Source: Sphingobacterium thalpophilum (GTDB lineage Bacteria > Bacteroidota > Bacteroidia > Sphingobacteriales > Sphingobacteriaceae). Taken from it: 64,000 bases of DNA. Below the pieces are notes generated by a model. It made no database searches. It was not told where the DNA came from and was given only the letters and a program-made list of their open reading frames with translations. This document shows, piece by piece, positions 35,341 through 43,559 of this stretch (positions are counted from its first letter, which is position 1; each line of letters opens with the position of its first letter). Both the position numbers and the translations under genes were made by a program. The stretch lies in contig NZ_LR590484.1 of assembly GCF_901482695.1 (NCBI RefSeq), positions 4,092,001 to 4,156,000 of the forward strand, read 5' to 3'.

Positions 35341-35375
35341 AAAAAGGGTTGGTTAATTTTTACCAACCCTTTTTT
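35341..35375. terminator. bidirectional terminator
   Basis: AAAAAGGGTTGGT pairs over 13 bp with ACCAACCCTTTTT around an 8-base loop. T-runs flank the stem in both directions, so it serves the leftward SDR gene and the rightward relic. Confidence 0.88.
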
Positions 35376-35390
35376 AATTGAAAAACTGTT

Positions 35391-36131
35391 TTACCAAGGA
35401 ATTTCTCCTGTTGCCGGATTAGTTTCTTCACTAAAAAATTTACCGGTCGGGCCATCATTATCAATCAGGACGTATTTGATTATTCTATTGGCAGCAACAC
35501 TGACTTCTCCACCATTAAAGAATGTAAAATCGGTTTTCGTAAGTCCGGGACAAATGGCATTTACTTTAAAATTAGTATCACGCAGCTCATATGCTAACTG
35601 GATGGTGTACATATTTAGAGCCGCTTTTGATATTGCGTAAACTCCGTATTTAGCATAGCTGTAGGCAGGCCATTCTGGATTACTTTGCAATGAAAGAGAC
35701 CCTACGCTGGTACTCAAGTTGACTATTCTTGGTTCTGAGGATTTTTTGAGCAGATCTATAAAAGCTTGTGTAACGTTTGCTGTACCTGCCAAATTTGTTT
35801 TAAATGCATTCAGGTATTCGTCACTTGTGGCTTCCAGTACGGTGTAAGGATCACTTCCTCCATTGATACCTGCGTTATTGATAAGTACATCCAAAACCGA
35901 AACCTTGTTGCCTATTTCCTCTCGTGCCGTCCGTACCGAGGCAGGGTCAGTAACATCCAGTTCTACGGCTTCTACATTTGAAAATCCTTCTGCATTAAGT
36001 TTCTGAACTGCCTGTAAACCGTTCTCGATATTACGGCTTCCAATAAATACGAAAAATCCCTTTTCTAAAAGCTGTCTGGCAGTTTCAAAACCGATGCCTT
36101 TGTTTGCTCCTGTAATTAATACTGTTTTCAT
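35391..36131 (-). CDS. short-chain dehydrogenase/reductase
   Basis: The 246-residue SDR has TGANKGIGFETA (cofactor loop, residues 7-18), NNAG, the catalytic Ser in STSVGS and YAKYGVYAISKAAL with the YxxxK motif offset: Y-A-I-S-K. NADPH preference is likely from the basic residue after the first loop. Substrate unknown. It is transcribed from a Crp gene 78 nt upstream, with a 16-bp operator in the gap. Confidence 0.9.
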   Translation of the reverse strand: MKTVLITGANKGIGFETARQLLEKGFFVFIGSRNIENGLQAVQKLNAEGFSNVEAVELDVTDPASVRTAREEIGNKVSVLDVLINNAGINGGSDPYTVLEATSDEYLNAFKTNLAGTANVTQAFIDLLKKSSEPRIVNLSTSVGSLSLQSNPEWPAYSYAKYGVYAISKAALNMYTIQLAYELRDTNFKVNAICPGLTKTDFTFFNGGEVSVAANRIIKYVLIDNDGPTGKFFSEETNPATGEIPW

Positions 36132-36185
36132 ATTTTGTAATATTTAAATTTCAATACAAAATTGAGGTATTAGACAATGGCATCA

Positions 36186-36201
36186 TTTACCAAATGGTAA
36201 A
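36186..36201 (-). promoter_or_regulatory. Crp-type operator in front of the SDR gene
   Basis: TTTACCA-AA-TGGTAAA, which read on the minus strand is the same 16-mer as the site at 36809-36824. It lies 55 nt upstream of the SDR start. Confidence 0.75.
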
Positions 36202-36208
36202 AAGTGCA

Positions 36209-36775
36209 TCAGCGGATGTTTTTCCGTATTCTGCTAAGAGATTGTTGTGTAATTCCTAAATAGGAAGCTATGTATGATAATGGAACACGGTTGGTCAATG
36301 AAGGATAATTTTCTAAAAATTCAAGGTATCTTGTTGTAGCGTCCTGCGAAATTACCGGGCCTTTTCTTGATTTTTGGTACATGCACAGCTGCACCATTTT
36401 ATTTTTAATATTGTCCCAACCCACGATAATATGGGATAGTTCTTCCCAATTCTTCTTTGAAAATACGATAAGACTGCAATCTGTAACGGCTTGCAAGTAC
36501 TCTGAAGATGAAGCATTCGCCTCGAAGTTGACATAATCACATACCAGGCTGTTTTCGCTTATGAAACAACGGGTAATTTCCTCGCCTTTATTATTGTAAT
36601 AACAACCGCGAATAACTCCTTCTACTATAAATCCAACCTGCTTTGGAATTCTCCCCGCCTCAGAAAAATAATCCTCTTTTTTTAATTGCAGGATTTCTCC
36701 CTTACTTATTACAAGATCAATTTGCTGCTTGTTAAGATTTCCAAATTGCAGAATATATTCAATCATTTCTTCCAT
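36209..36775 (-). CDS. Crp/Fnr-family regulator of the SDR gene
   Basis: The 188-residue protein has a cNMP-binding fold (LKKEDYFSEAGRIPKQVGFIVEGVIRGC) and C-terminal HTH (YIASYLGITQQSLSRIRKNIR). Identical 16-bp palindromes occur just upstream of its own start and in front of the SDR gene, so it likely regulates both. Confidence 0.92.
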   Translation of the reverse strand: MEEMIEYILQFGNLNKQQIDLVISKGEILQLKKEDYFSEAGRIPKQVGFIVEGVIRGCYYNNKGEEITRCFISENSLVCDYVNFEANASSSEYLQAVTDCSLIVFSKKNWEELSHIIVGWDNIKNKMVQLCMYQKSRKGPVISQDATTRYLEFLENYPSLTNRVPLSYIASYLGITQQSLSRIRKNIR

Positions 36776-36808
36776 GTATGCAAATTAAAAATAATATTAC
36801 TTGACATA

Positions 36809-36824
36809 TTTACCATTTGGTAAA
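36809..36824 (-). promoter_or_regulatory. Crp-type operator in front of the crp gene
   Basis: TTTACCATTTGGTAAA, 34 nt upstream of the regulator start, with a further half-site TTGGTAAA at 36852-36859. Suggests autoregulation. Confidence 0.75.
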
Positions 36825-36982
36825 AAATGGACTTTAAGAACTCATTATCACTTGGTAAAACACTGTCAATAAGTACTCTTGTTCAGCCAAACAATGACTT
36901 CCAACGCCAATGAGTACAACATATAAAAATACAGCAAAATCCCTTCATAGATTAGACTTCCTTAGCAAAATGAAGCAAAATA

Positions 36983-37318
36983 ATGGAAGGAATAGGAATA
37001 CAAAAATACGTACCGGAAGGAATGAAGAATAAGCTGAAAGCAATTTTGGAACTAACCGAAAATGCAACGCAAAAATATCTTTCCATTTTCAAAGAAGAGC
37101 AATGGCTGGACAACCAAGAAGTGTGCCTGATGATGAACATTACCAAGCGGACTTTACAGACCTACAAAAGCAAAGGACTTTTACCGTATTCAAAACTGAA
37201 CCGCAAAAATTATTATAAACGCTCGGATGTACAGGCTTTGCTCGAAGCCGGACAGTACTACCCAAAATGGATTTATTCACGAATGATAGTGACGAAATCG
37301 TTGCACATCAGGAAATGA
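36983..37318 (+). CDS. excisionase-like HTH protein 1
   Basis: A 111-residue protein with a MerR/Xis-type HTH_17 domain at residues 40-92 (WLDNQEVCLMMNITKRTLQTYKSKGLLPYSKLNRKNYYKRSDVQALLE). Such pairs accompany CTnDOT-type and related elements near the integration end. It overlaps the next gene by 52 bases in another frame, so its last 18 residues may be a readthrough past an older stop. Confidence 0.8.
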   Translation: MEGIGIQKYVPEGMKNKLKAILELTENATQKYLSIFKEEQWLDNQEVCLMMNITKRTLQTYKSKGLLPYSKLNRKNYYKRSDVQALLEAGQYYPKWIYSRMIVTKSLHIRK

Positions 37319-37659
37319 TAGCGCAATTGCGAAATCGTATCGAACAAATATTAAGAAACTACCGTCCTGTAATGAATGGTGAAATATATCTTTCAGGCGA
37401 AGACGTGTGCAAGCTGTTACATATCAGCAGACGGACTTTACAGCAATATCGTGATGACCAAATACTCCCATACATCCAGATAGGCGGCAAAATCACTTTT
37501 AAGCAAACCGACCTTTTACGGATACTTGAACAAAACTATGTCTGCAAATGGACAAAAGAACAAGTAACGGATTTCGAGCAATCATATTTCTATATCGAAA
37601 CGAGTTTAGTATCTTTGCTTTTAGAAAATATAAAAATACTTAAAGTGTTTTTGCTTTAA
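37267..37659 (+). CDS. excisionase-like HTH protein 2
   Basis: A 130-residue protein with the same HTH_17 fold at residues 40-90 (YLSGEDVCKLLHISRRTLQQYRDDQILPYIQIGGKITFKQTDLLRILE). The tail after residue 100 is unusual and may be altered. It is followed by a strongly folded non-coding segment and the right attachment repeat. Confidence 0.8.
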   Translation: MDLFTNDSDEIVAHQEMIAQLRNRIEQILRNYRPVMNGEIYLSGEDVCKLLHISRRTLQQYRDDQILPYIQIGGKITFKQTDLLRILEQNYVCKWTKEQVTDFEQSYFYIETSLVSLLLENIKILKVFLL

Positions 37660-37663
37660 GTCT

Positions 37664-37774
37664 CGATACTAAAAACTGGTAATTTTTAAACCCCGAGACA
37701 ATAAGTAAGGACGCTCACGTTATGGCGTGGGCGCTCGCTTATTCGGGGTTCGGCGTACCAGTGCCTTAGTATCG
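37664..37774 (+). ncRNA. 111-nt highly structured element at the island end
   Basis: Nested pairings run from outside in: CGATACTAA/TTAGTATCG (37664-37672 with 37766-37774), ACTGGTA/TACCAGT, ACCCCGA/TCGGGGT, AATAAG/CTTATT and CGCTCACG/CGTGGGCG around loop TTATGG. It starts 5 bases after the excisionase-like gene. It could be a structured RNA, a transfer or recombination site, or a regulatory end of the element. Not a family I know. Confidence 0.5.
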
Positions 37775-38032
37775 GTAAGTAGTTGCCTGCGCTTTTTTTA
37801 TCATAAGCGCAGCCCTTTTGAAAATGCAATGGAGGAAACTGCAGGGTGCGAGCATTTGACAAAGGGGTTCTTCCATTTTTCTCAAAAAAGACTGTTCAGA
37901 CCCGGGGAGGATCTGTCTTTTTTGCTCGACCGAATTTTTGGAATTTGACGGAATACAACATCGAACTCCAAGACTAAATTCTGCCATTGCTCTTATCTAT
38001 CAGAATAACAGCAGATTACAGGGTAAAAAAAT
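37775..38032. other. non-coding stretch at the right island end
   Basis: No gene. It contains a hairpin CTGCGCTT...AAGCGCAG (about 37787-37812) and a purine/pyrimidine-patterned tract with GACCCGGGGAGGATC. Possibly an origin of transfer or other site of the parent element, which I infer only from position. Confidence 0.4.
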
Positions 38033-38063
38033 GGGACAAGTCTATCGTTTTTAGACTTGTCCC
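38033..38063 (-). terminator. leftward terminator next to the right repeat
   Basis: GGGACAAGTCTA pairs perfectly over 12 bp with TAGACTTGTCCC. Read leftward it is followed by seven T. It lies 5 bases before the right 165-bp repeat. Confidence 0.8.
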
Positions 38064-38068
38064 AAGAA

Positions 38069-38233
38069 GTGATCCCGCTGGGATTGGCTCAGCCCCACAG
38101 TTCCCGCGCACATCCCTGAGCCTCCATCGGATCGAACCCGGCCGGCCCTTCTTTCGAATCCTTAATACCGTTAAAACAAAAAAGCCAATCTTGCGATTAG
38201 CTTTTCTCTTGTGATCCCGCTGGGATTCGAACC
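38069..38233. repeat. right 165-bp direct repeat (attachment-like)
   Basis: Identical to 5640-5804. It starts with a 17-base copy of the tRNA 3' end (38069-38085), contains the terminator hairpin AAAAGCCAATC/GATTAGCTTTT (38180-38190 with 38195-38205), and ends inside the intact tRNA-Lys T-arm. Confidence 0.9.
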
Positions 38234-38284
38234 CAGGACCCATACATTAAAAGTGTATTGCTCTACCAGCTGAGCTACGGAATC
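38212..38284 (-). tRNA. tRNA-Lys (anticodon TTT)
   Basis: The minus strand folds into a full cloverleaf of 73 nt: acceptor GATTCCG with CGGGATC (one G-T pair), D-arm GCTC/GAGC, anticodon arm ATACA-CTTTTAA-TGTAT with anticodon TTT, T-arm CTGGG-TTCGAAT-CCCAG, discriminator A. The gene does not encode the full CCA. Its 3' end is the island integration site. Confidence 0.96.
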
Positions 38285-38427
38285 CTACTTCTTTTATTTT
38301 GAACTATTGTTCCTTGTTTGAAGTGATGCAAAGATAGGAGTAATCCATGTTTTTCACAACTATTTGGAGAATAAAAATGCGTTTAAACAGTTTAGGCCTT
38401 CATTTTTAGTCTTTTATTTTTTTACGG

Positions 38428-38706
38428 TTACGAGAGAAACTCCCTATCTTCGTCGGAAAGTCCGGGGTTGTGCTCCGGATAGTCATCAGCAGAATAATCC
38501 GTATTTCCGACAAGCGGAGCCTGTGTTTTCCTTTTTCCCCCTTTTAAAAGAAAGGCAAATAACATCCCAAGGATAAAAAACAATAAAAGTAGTTTCCAGA
38601 GTGCGATTTGTGTCTTGACAATAAGACCTACGCTCACTTCCTGCGTGTTTTGAGCACAAATGAGTGTGATAACAACTGATAAAGCGATTAAAAGTATTTT
38701 GCGCAT
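38428..38706 (-). CDS. LapA/DUF1049-like small membrane protein
   Basis: The 92-residue protein has two hydrophobic segments; NTQEVSVGLIVKTQIALWKLLLLFFILGMLFAFLL matches the LapA domain pattern (N...V...F...P...L). The polar tail is acidic. Role unknown. First protein gene right of the island. Confidence 0.75.
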   Translation of the reverse strand: MRKILLIALSVVITLICAQNTQEVSVGLIVKTQIALWKLLLLFFILGMLFAFLLKGGKRKTQAPLVGNTDYSADDYPEHNPGLSDEDREFLS

Positions 38707-38813
38707 AGTTCTGGATGATAAATCTATGTCCTAATTATACTGCGAAGATATGGAATATGCCCTTTGCCACAGACTGTTTATGTAAATTTATCCCGAGACG
38801 AGAAAACAAGCAC

Positions 38814-39047
38814 CTAGGTTAGCAACATGGCCTCCGGATGCCTGATCAATTGCTGGATAGATGTCTTTCCGTTTAATAATTCTTCGTAAAACGGCGCTGG
38901 GACCATAATTTTAAAGGTTTTTCGGGTTGTCTTGATTAAGAAAAGTGCTCCATGTACGACTTGCTTATCATCAATGATAAGTGTATGTTGGCTGAACGGT
39001 TGGTTTCCTATTCTCTCTTTTTCGATGAGCTTAATCAGTTGCTGCAT
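38814..39047 (-). CDS. small hypothetical protein
   Basis: A 77-residue protein (LIKLIEKERIGNQPFSQHTLIIDDKQVVHGALFLIKTTRKTFKIMVPAPFYEELL) with no membrane segment or known family. Codon use and an isolated position make it plausible as a gene. Confidence 0.55.
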   Translation of the reverse strand: MQQLIKLIEKERIGNQPFSQHTLIIDDKQVVHGALFLIKTTRKTFKIMVPAPFYEELLNGKTSIQQLIRHPEAMLLT

Positions 39048-39199
39048 ATATCATTAATTTAGCCAAAATTACCAAATACTTATCATTTTTTAGTCTTTTT
39101 CTAACGGCCAAAATTTTGCAATAATTTAGTGCTTTCGGAGCATCGTTGCCTTTTTGTTGACTATAATCGTTTTAGCATAAGAAAGTTAGCAAGGATACC

Positions 39200-39213
39200 C
39201 GCAATCGATTGCG
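39200..39213 (+). promoter_or_regulatory. LacI-family-type operator upstream of fbp
   Basis: CGCAATCGATTGCG is a perfect 14-bp palindrome with the central CG and GCAA/TTGC arms typical of LacI/GalR operators. It lies about 100 nt upstream of the fbp start and about 40 nt upstream of its predicted -33 box. Confidence 0.6.
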
Positions 39214-39221
39214 TATTTTGA

Positions 39222-39286
39222 TTTGCTAAAATGTACGGGTTTAGTCGATTTGGTTTGCTAAAATGTAGTTTACTTTTTTAGCTTTG
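39222..39286 (+). promoter_or_regulatory. fbp promoter with a 14-bp direct repeat
   Basis: TTTG at 39254-39257 and TAGCTTTG at 39279-39286 make a promoter with a 21-nt spacer. TTTGCTAAAATGTA occurs at 39222-39235 and again at 39254-39267, 32 bp apart, the second covering the -33 box. Confidence 0.6.
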
Positions 39287-39314
39287 TGCAACAAATATCC
39301 AATATAACAATATT

Positions 39315-40325
39315 ATGAGTGGCATCACTACACTAGGTCAATTTATCATTGAAAAGCAAGCCGATTTTCCATATGCAAAAGGAGAGCTCTCCCGGCTGCT
39401 GCGCGATATCGGTATCGCCGCAAAAATCGTCAACAGAGAAGTGAATAAAGCCGGTCTGGTAGATATTCTGGGCGACGCGGGGCAGACGAATATTCAAGGC
39501 GAAGGGCAAAAGAAGTTGGATGTGTACGCCGATGAGCAGTTTATTAAGGCGCTACAAAGTGGGGGCGAATGTTGTGTGGTTGCGTCAGAGGAGCATGAAA
39601 ACCCCGTTTATATCCATTCTGGTGTGTCAAAAAATGCGAAATATATTGTTTGTATAGATCCGTTGGACGGGTCAAGCAATATTGACGTTAATGTCTCTGT
39701 CGGCACCATATTTTCGATCTACAGGCGGATTTCTGACACAGGCGTTTCCTGCAACAACAATGATATTTTACAAAAAGGGACCAAGCAAGTTGCCGCGGGC
39801 TATGTGATCTACGGCAGCTCCACCATGCTGGTATATACTACTGGAAAAGGCGTGAATGGCTTTACGTTGGATCCTTCAATCGGCGAATTCTGTTTATCTC
39901 ACCCCGATATGAAAATACCTGAAGCCGGACATATTTATTCCATCAACGAGGGGAATTATTCTAAATTTCCTAACGGTGTTAAGCAGTATATCAAATATTG
40001 TCAGATGGAAGATCCGTCAACCCTACGGCCGTATGCTTCCCGCTATATTGGTTCGATGGTCGCCGACATCCATCGCAATTTGTTGAAAGGCGGTATATTT
40101 CTTTATCCAACGACCTCTGCGCATCCCAATGGCAAACTGCGCCTGATGTACGAATGTAACCCCATTGCTTTTATCATAGAGCAGGCAGGAGGAAAGGCAT
40201 CCAATGGTTGTCAACGTATTCTGGATATTGAGCCCAGGAGCTTACATCAGCGCTCCGCAGCATTTCTAGGGAATACGGAGATGGTTGATCTTCTTGAGGA
40301 TTTTCTTCAAAAATATAGGGATTGA
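39315..40325 (+). CDS. fbp: class 1 fructose-1,6-bisphosphatase
   Basis: The gluconeogenic enzyme hydrolyses fructose-1,6-bisphosphate to fructose-6-phosphate. The 336-residue protein has the metal-binding motif [20 protein letters not shown] and the C-terminal [21 protein letters not shown] typical of class 1 enzymes. It stands behind a LacI-type operator, a sensible control for sugar-dependent expression. Confidence 0.96.
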   Translation: MSGITTLGQFIIEKQADFPYAKGELSRLLRDIGIAAKIVNREVNKAGLVDILGDAGQTNIQGEGQKKLDVYADEQFIKALQSGGECCVVASEEHENPVYIHSGVSKNAKYIVCIDPLDGSSNIDVNVSVGTIFSIYRRISDTGVSCNNNDILQKGTKQVAAGYVIYGSSTMLVYTTGKGVNGFTLDPSIGEFCLSHPDMKIPEAGHIYSINEGNYSKFPNGVKQYIKYCQMEDPSTLRPYASRYIGSMVADIHRNLLKGGIFLYPTTSAHPNGKLRLMYECNPIAFIIEQAGGKASNGCQRILDIEPRSLHQRSAAFLGNTEMVDLLEDFLQKYRD

Positions 40326-40440
40326 TTCCTGTAGTGATTCGATGACAAAGGGCATTCGTTTGCCAAAAAGAATTATTTATCTTTGTGCACCGAACATGGC
40401 TTCATTATTGCGAAGCCATTTCTTTTTCATTATCTGTAGT

Positions 40441-41889
40441 ATGTCACGATTTTTAGTTCTTATTTCATTCGTTTCAATAGTATTTTTTTCTTGTAAAGAG
40501 AATCCGCCGACATATGGTGATGTGCTGGCAGAGGGTTTTGATCAAAAGTCCTATAAGGAATTCGATACAGCGGCTTATGTTAAAGTATTCTGGGAAGTCT
40601 ACGGGAAGCAGAAGGCTAAATTACATAATCCAAGCTGGATGAAGCAGCTGGCTGATTCGACGGAAGGAATGACTTTAGTTGCTAGCCACTTATTTGATGG
40701 AAGCCTGGATACGATGCTGACGTATTTTGAGCGGAGTGAGGCGCATGGCATACGTACGAGCTATTTCCATACCATTGAAATTAAGGAAACCTTATTTTCC
40801 CTTCGCAAATTGAAGCCCAAAGATGTGGCAGAAGCCTATCCTCTTTTGGCAAAGTTGGACTTGCTGGGTACAGATGGGTTTGTCGCCTATGTTAGCGGAC
40901 TCAAATATGGGATGGTGAATCCCAAGCGTCTGTATGGTCGTTATTTTGTACCGCAAAAGCGTATGAACTACGGCAATGTAGCACGTTTGATGGATAGCGT
41001 TTCGATTGGGGCGGTTTTAGCATCCGTTCAGCCAAAAAATCAGTATTATCTCAAGTTTCAGGAGCTGTTGGAGAATGGGGATCTGGATCCTGCGCAACGG
41101 ATCAGTGTGTTGATGACGCTGGAGAAATTGCGCTGGATGGGCGAGGTGTTTCCCGAACGCTATGTATTTGTCAATATCCCCGAGCAACGGTTACATATTG
41201 TAGAAGAAGGCAAATCCCGGCAAGTGATGAATGTATGTGTAGGAGAGACGGCTAATCCGGGGTATACGCGCAAGGGTGAGAATCACGAAACGCCTGTAAT
41301 GCAGGGCGTCTTGGATGCTATGCAGGTAAACCCTGTCTGGAATATTCCGAGCAGTATAGTTAAAAAAGAGTTACTGGCCAGTGTAAGAAACAACCCAAAC
41401 TATTTGGCGTCACGCAACATGGTAGCTTATTATAAAGGCAAACAGGTGGATCCGGCCACGGTAAACTGGAATGCCGACTCTGTCGAAAAGTTTCGCTTTA
41501 AACAGAATCCGGGCTCAGACAACTCATTGGGAAATGTAAAATTTCTGTTTGAGAATCCGTATTCGATCTATCTGCATGATACACCGGCCAAACAGATGTT
41601 TGGGCAGACCAACCGTGCGGTGAGCCATGGTTGTGTACGCGTAGAAAAGCCGGTAGATCTGGCGAGCTACCTCGTCAATAATGAAAAGCAGGCCGAGCGG
41701 ATCGCAAAAGAGATCACGACGGATTCGATCTCCAAATCACGTTGGGTAACATTGAAGCGAAAGATGCCTGTATACCTTACGTACTATACAACATGGCTGG
41801 ATGATGCGGGGAAAATAGTGTCCTATCCGGACATCTATGGCTATGATCCGCGACTGAAAGAAGCTTTAAAGAAGTACTGGGCGAACTAA
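40441..41889 (+). CDS. L,D-transpeptidase (YcbB-like) lipoprotein
   Basis: The enzyme forms 3-3 crosslinks in peptidoglycan. From ATG 40441 the protein is 482 residues, with a lipoprotein signal ending IVFFSC (lipidated Cys18), an N-terminal scaffold domain, and a YkuD domain with HDTPAKQMFGQTNRAVSHGCVRVEKP, where Cys is the nucleophile. The longer frame from 40285 overlaps fbp and lacks a signal peptide at its start. Confidence 0.93.
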   Translation: MSRFLVLISFVSIVFFSCKENPPTYGDVLAEGFDQKSYKEFDTAAYVKVFWEVYGKQKAKLHNPSWMKQLADSTEGMTLVASHLFDGSLDTMLTYFERSEAHGIRTSYFHTIEIKETLFSLRKLKPKDVAEAYPLLAKLDLLGTDGFVAYVSGLKYGMVNPKRLYGRYFVPQKRMNYGNVARLMDSVSIGAVLASVQPKNQYYLKFQELLENGDLDPAQRISVLMTLEKLRWMGEVFPERYVFVNIPEQRLHIVEEGKSRQVMNVCVGETANPGYTRKGENHETPVMQGVLDAMQVNPVWNIPSSIVKKELLASVRNNPNYLASRNMVAYYKGKQVDPATVNWNADSVEKFRFKQNPGSDNSLGNVKFLFENPYSIYLHDTPAKQMFGQTNRAVSHGCVRVEKPVDLASYLVNNEKQAERIAKEITTDSISKSRWVTLKRKMPVYLTYYTTWLDDAGKIVSYPDIYGYDPRLKEALKKYWAN

Positions 41890-41929
41890 GCCGACTTCAC
41901 CGGCAGCCCATCCAAAAAAGGCACTTCTT

Positions 41930-43387
41930 CTAGTATTCAGAGTTATAGGCCAGTGCTAGGCGGACAAAGGGATAATCTCTATTAACGTTGTTGTGATACC
42001 GATAGTGTCCTTCTAGTCTGAAGTACCCTGAATACAGGTTTACGCCAAAATTTTTCCAGATCCGTAAGGCAGCACTGGTGGAGGCGGTATGCAGGTAGTG
42101 GTGCGACTTATTGCCGCTTATCGTAACAAAGTAACCACCGCGATAGTCGACGCCAAATTTGAAACGCTTCAGGGTACTGAGGGTTGCTGACGCCCGGATA
42201 TCTACTCCGGGGCCATAATCGTAGGTACGGCTTTCACCAAAATGTAGGTAAGGGTCGGGCACCGCGGCCAGTATGACTGGTCCACCGCCCAGGACAGTTG
42301 TTAACTTACTTTGACTGCCGATGGCAAAGTGTGAAAAAAGAGTATAGTTTATACTTTGAGATCCATAGTAAAAGGCTTCGTTACGCAGAAAGTCAAAATG
42401 AGCGGACAGAATACCGCGGTGACGGCCTGGTAAATTTGATAGTACGCGGTTTCCATACAGTGATGCATAGATATTGACAGCGTTCACGATGGAGCTGTCG
42501 TCTGAGCCGACTTCCAGATTGAGGTAGAAGTCGTCAAAAGGTTTCTTGCGGTCTAAAGCATCATTATTATAGATCAGTTTGATGCGGGCATAGATGTCAT
42601 TCTTTCCACGATTGATAATATCGTGTTCTTTGGCATCAAAACGACGTATACCAAGTTCGACTTCGGTATGTACTAAGGAACTATCTATCACTGTGCCTTT
42701 GTGTGTATTCCCCCAGCGGCCGTCGAGCAAACGGTTTAACCCGTTGATCGGATTGATCAACATGGCTAAAATTTCCTTTTTATTGCGCTGGCTTTTCGTC
42801 AGGCTCGGCCTGGCCAGTATATGATGCGACAGCCGATGGGTCATCTCTCCCAGAATAGTACCACCAAAGCTTGTATTAATGATATCATTGATGGAAGGGG
42901 GTTCAGTTTCACCGGCAGTTTCCCAGATATAGCTACCTGCGACCGTAGCTGCCGTGGACTGCAAAAAACTAAAATTGTTGGACCGAAAAGCATTGAAATA
43001 AAACTGGCCATGATAGGGGTGGGCAATCTGATTAGTCGCAAAATGATTGTCATCCCAAGTCCAGGCAGAAAATTTAAGATGACTAAAAAAATTCTTAAAG
43101 GAGATGTTGGCAACAGGATCTTTCCGTATAAAATAATTGACCGAAGCAGGAATCGCCTGAATGGAGAACCACTCTATACCGGCGCGCAGGAAATTTTTCT
43201 TCTGCTCAATTGTCAGGCTGTCAAACCGTGTGGTAGGAGCAGGAGCTAGTGGGCGACTGGGCCGAAATATGTCATGATAAATGCTGTCATCAGCAACAAG
43301 GGCAGTGGGTATACTGCTAAAACAAGTGTTGTACAGTAGCAGAAAAAGAACGAATAAGTAGGGGAAAGGGCCAATGTGTTGCTTCAT
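41930..43387 (-). CDS. DUF3943 outer-membrane protein
   Basis: A signal peptide (MKQHIGPFPYLFVLFLLLYNTCFS) leads into a 485-residue protein with DUF3943 features (DDNHFATNQIAHPYHGQFYFNAFRSNNFSF; NTSFGGTILGEMTHRLSHH) and a C-terminal beta-barrel-like half. Role unknown. I start at 43387, since the extension to 43432 adds a polar head before the signal. Confidence 0.85.
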   Translation of the reverse strand: MKQHIGPFPYLFVLFLLLYNTCFSSIPTALVADDSIYHDIFRPSRPLAPAPTTRFDSLTIEQKKNFLRAGIEWFSIQAIPASVNYFIRKDPVANISFKNFFSHLKFSAWTWDDNHFATNQIAHPYHGQFYFNAFRSNNFSFLQSTAATVAGSYIWETAGETEPPSINDIINTSFGGTILGEMTHRLSHHILARPSLTKSQRNKKEILAMLINPINGLNRLLDGRWGNTHKGTVIDSSLVHTEVELGIRRFDAKEHDIINRGKNDIYARIKLIYNNDALDRKKPFDDFYLNLEVGSDDSSIVNAVNIYASLYGNRVLSNLPGRHRGILSAHFDFLRNEAFYYGSQSINYTLFSHFAIGSQSKLTTVLGGGPVILAAVPDPYLHFGESRTYDYGPGVDIRASATLSTLKRFKFGVDYRGGYFVTISGNKSHHYLHTASTSAALRIWKNFGVNLYSGYFRLEGHYRYHNNVNRDYPFVRLALAYNSEY

Positions 43388-43559
43388 AGGGTTAATATAC
43401 TGTTTTGCAATAAAATTTGATAAGAATAACAATTATTAACGGAAAGTGTTTGCAATAATGGCTCTCGTCACCACTATTTAGAGCGTATCTCTATTGCGGA
43501 TATGGCGGGTCGATGCTTACCTTTGCATCGCTTCTTTGGAGGCTACAACAACTATCGAC

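Larger units (their letters stand above)
5640..38233. mobile_element. 32.4-kb genomic island at tRNA-Lys
   Basis: The segment is bounded by two identical 165-bp direct repeats (period 32,429 bp). The right one runs into the 3' end of an intact tRNA-Lys gene, and the left one carries only the 3' fragment. Inside the ends are a truncated rteC (6.0 kb) and two excisionase-like HTH genes (37.0-37.7 kb), both typical of Bacteroidetes conjugative transposons. No integrase, relaxase, Tra or TopB gene is visible, so the element is probably decayed or needs help in trans. The cargo is regulators, redox and detoxification enzymes, transporters and duplicated N-terminal-processing enzymes. Where exactly the original element ended is not certain. 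Confidence 0.75.
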
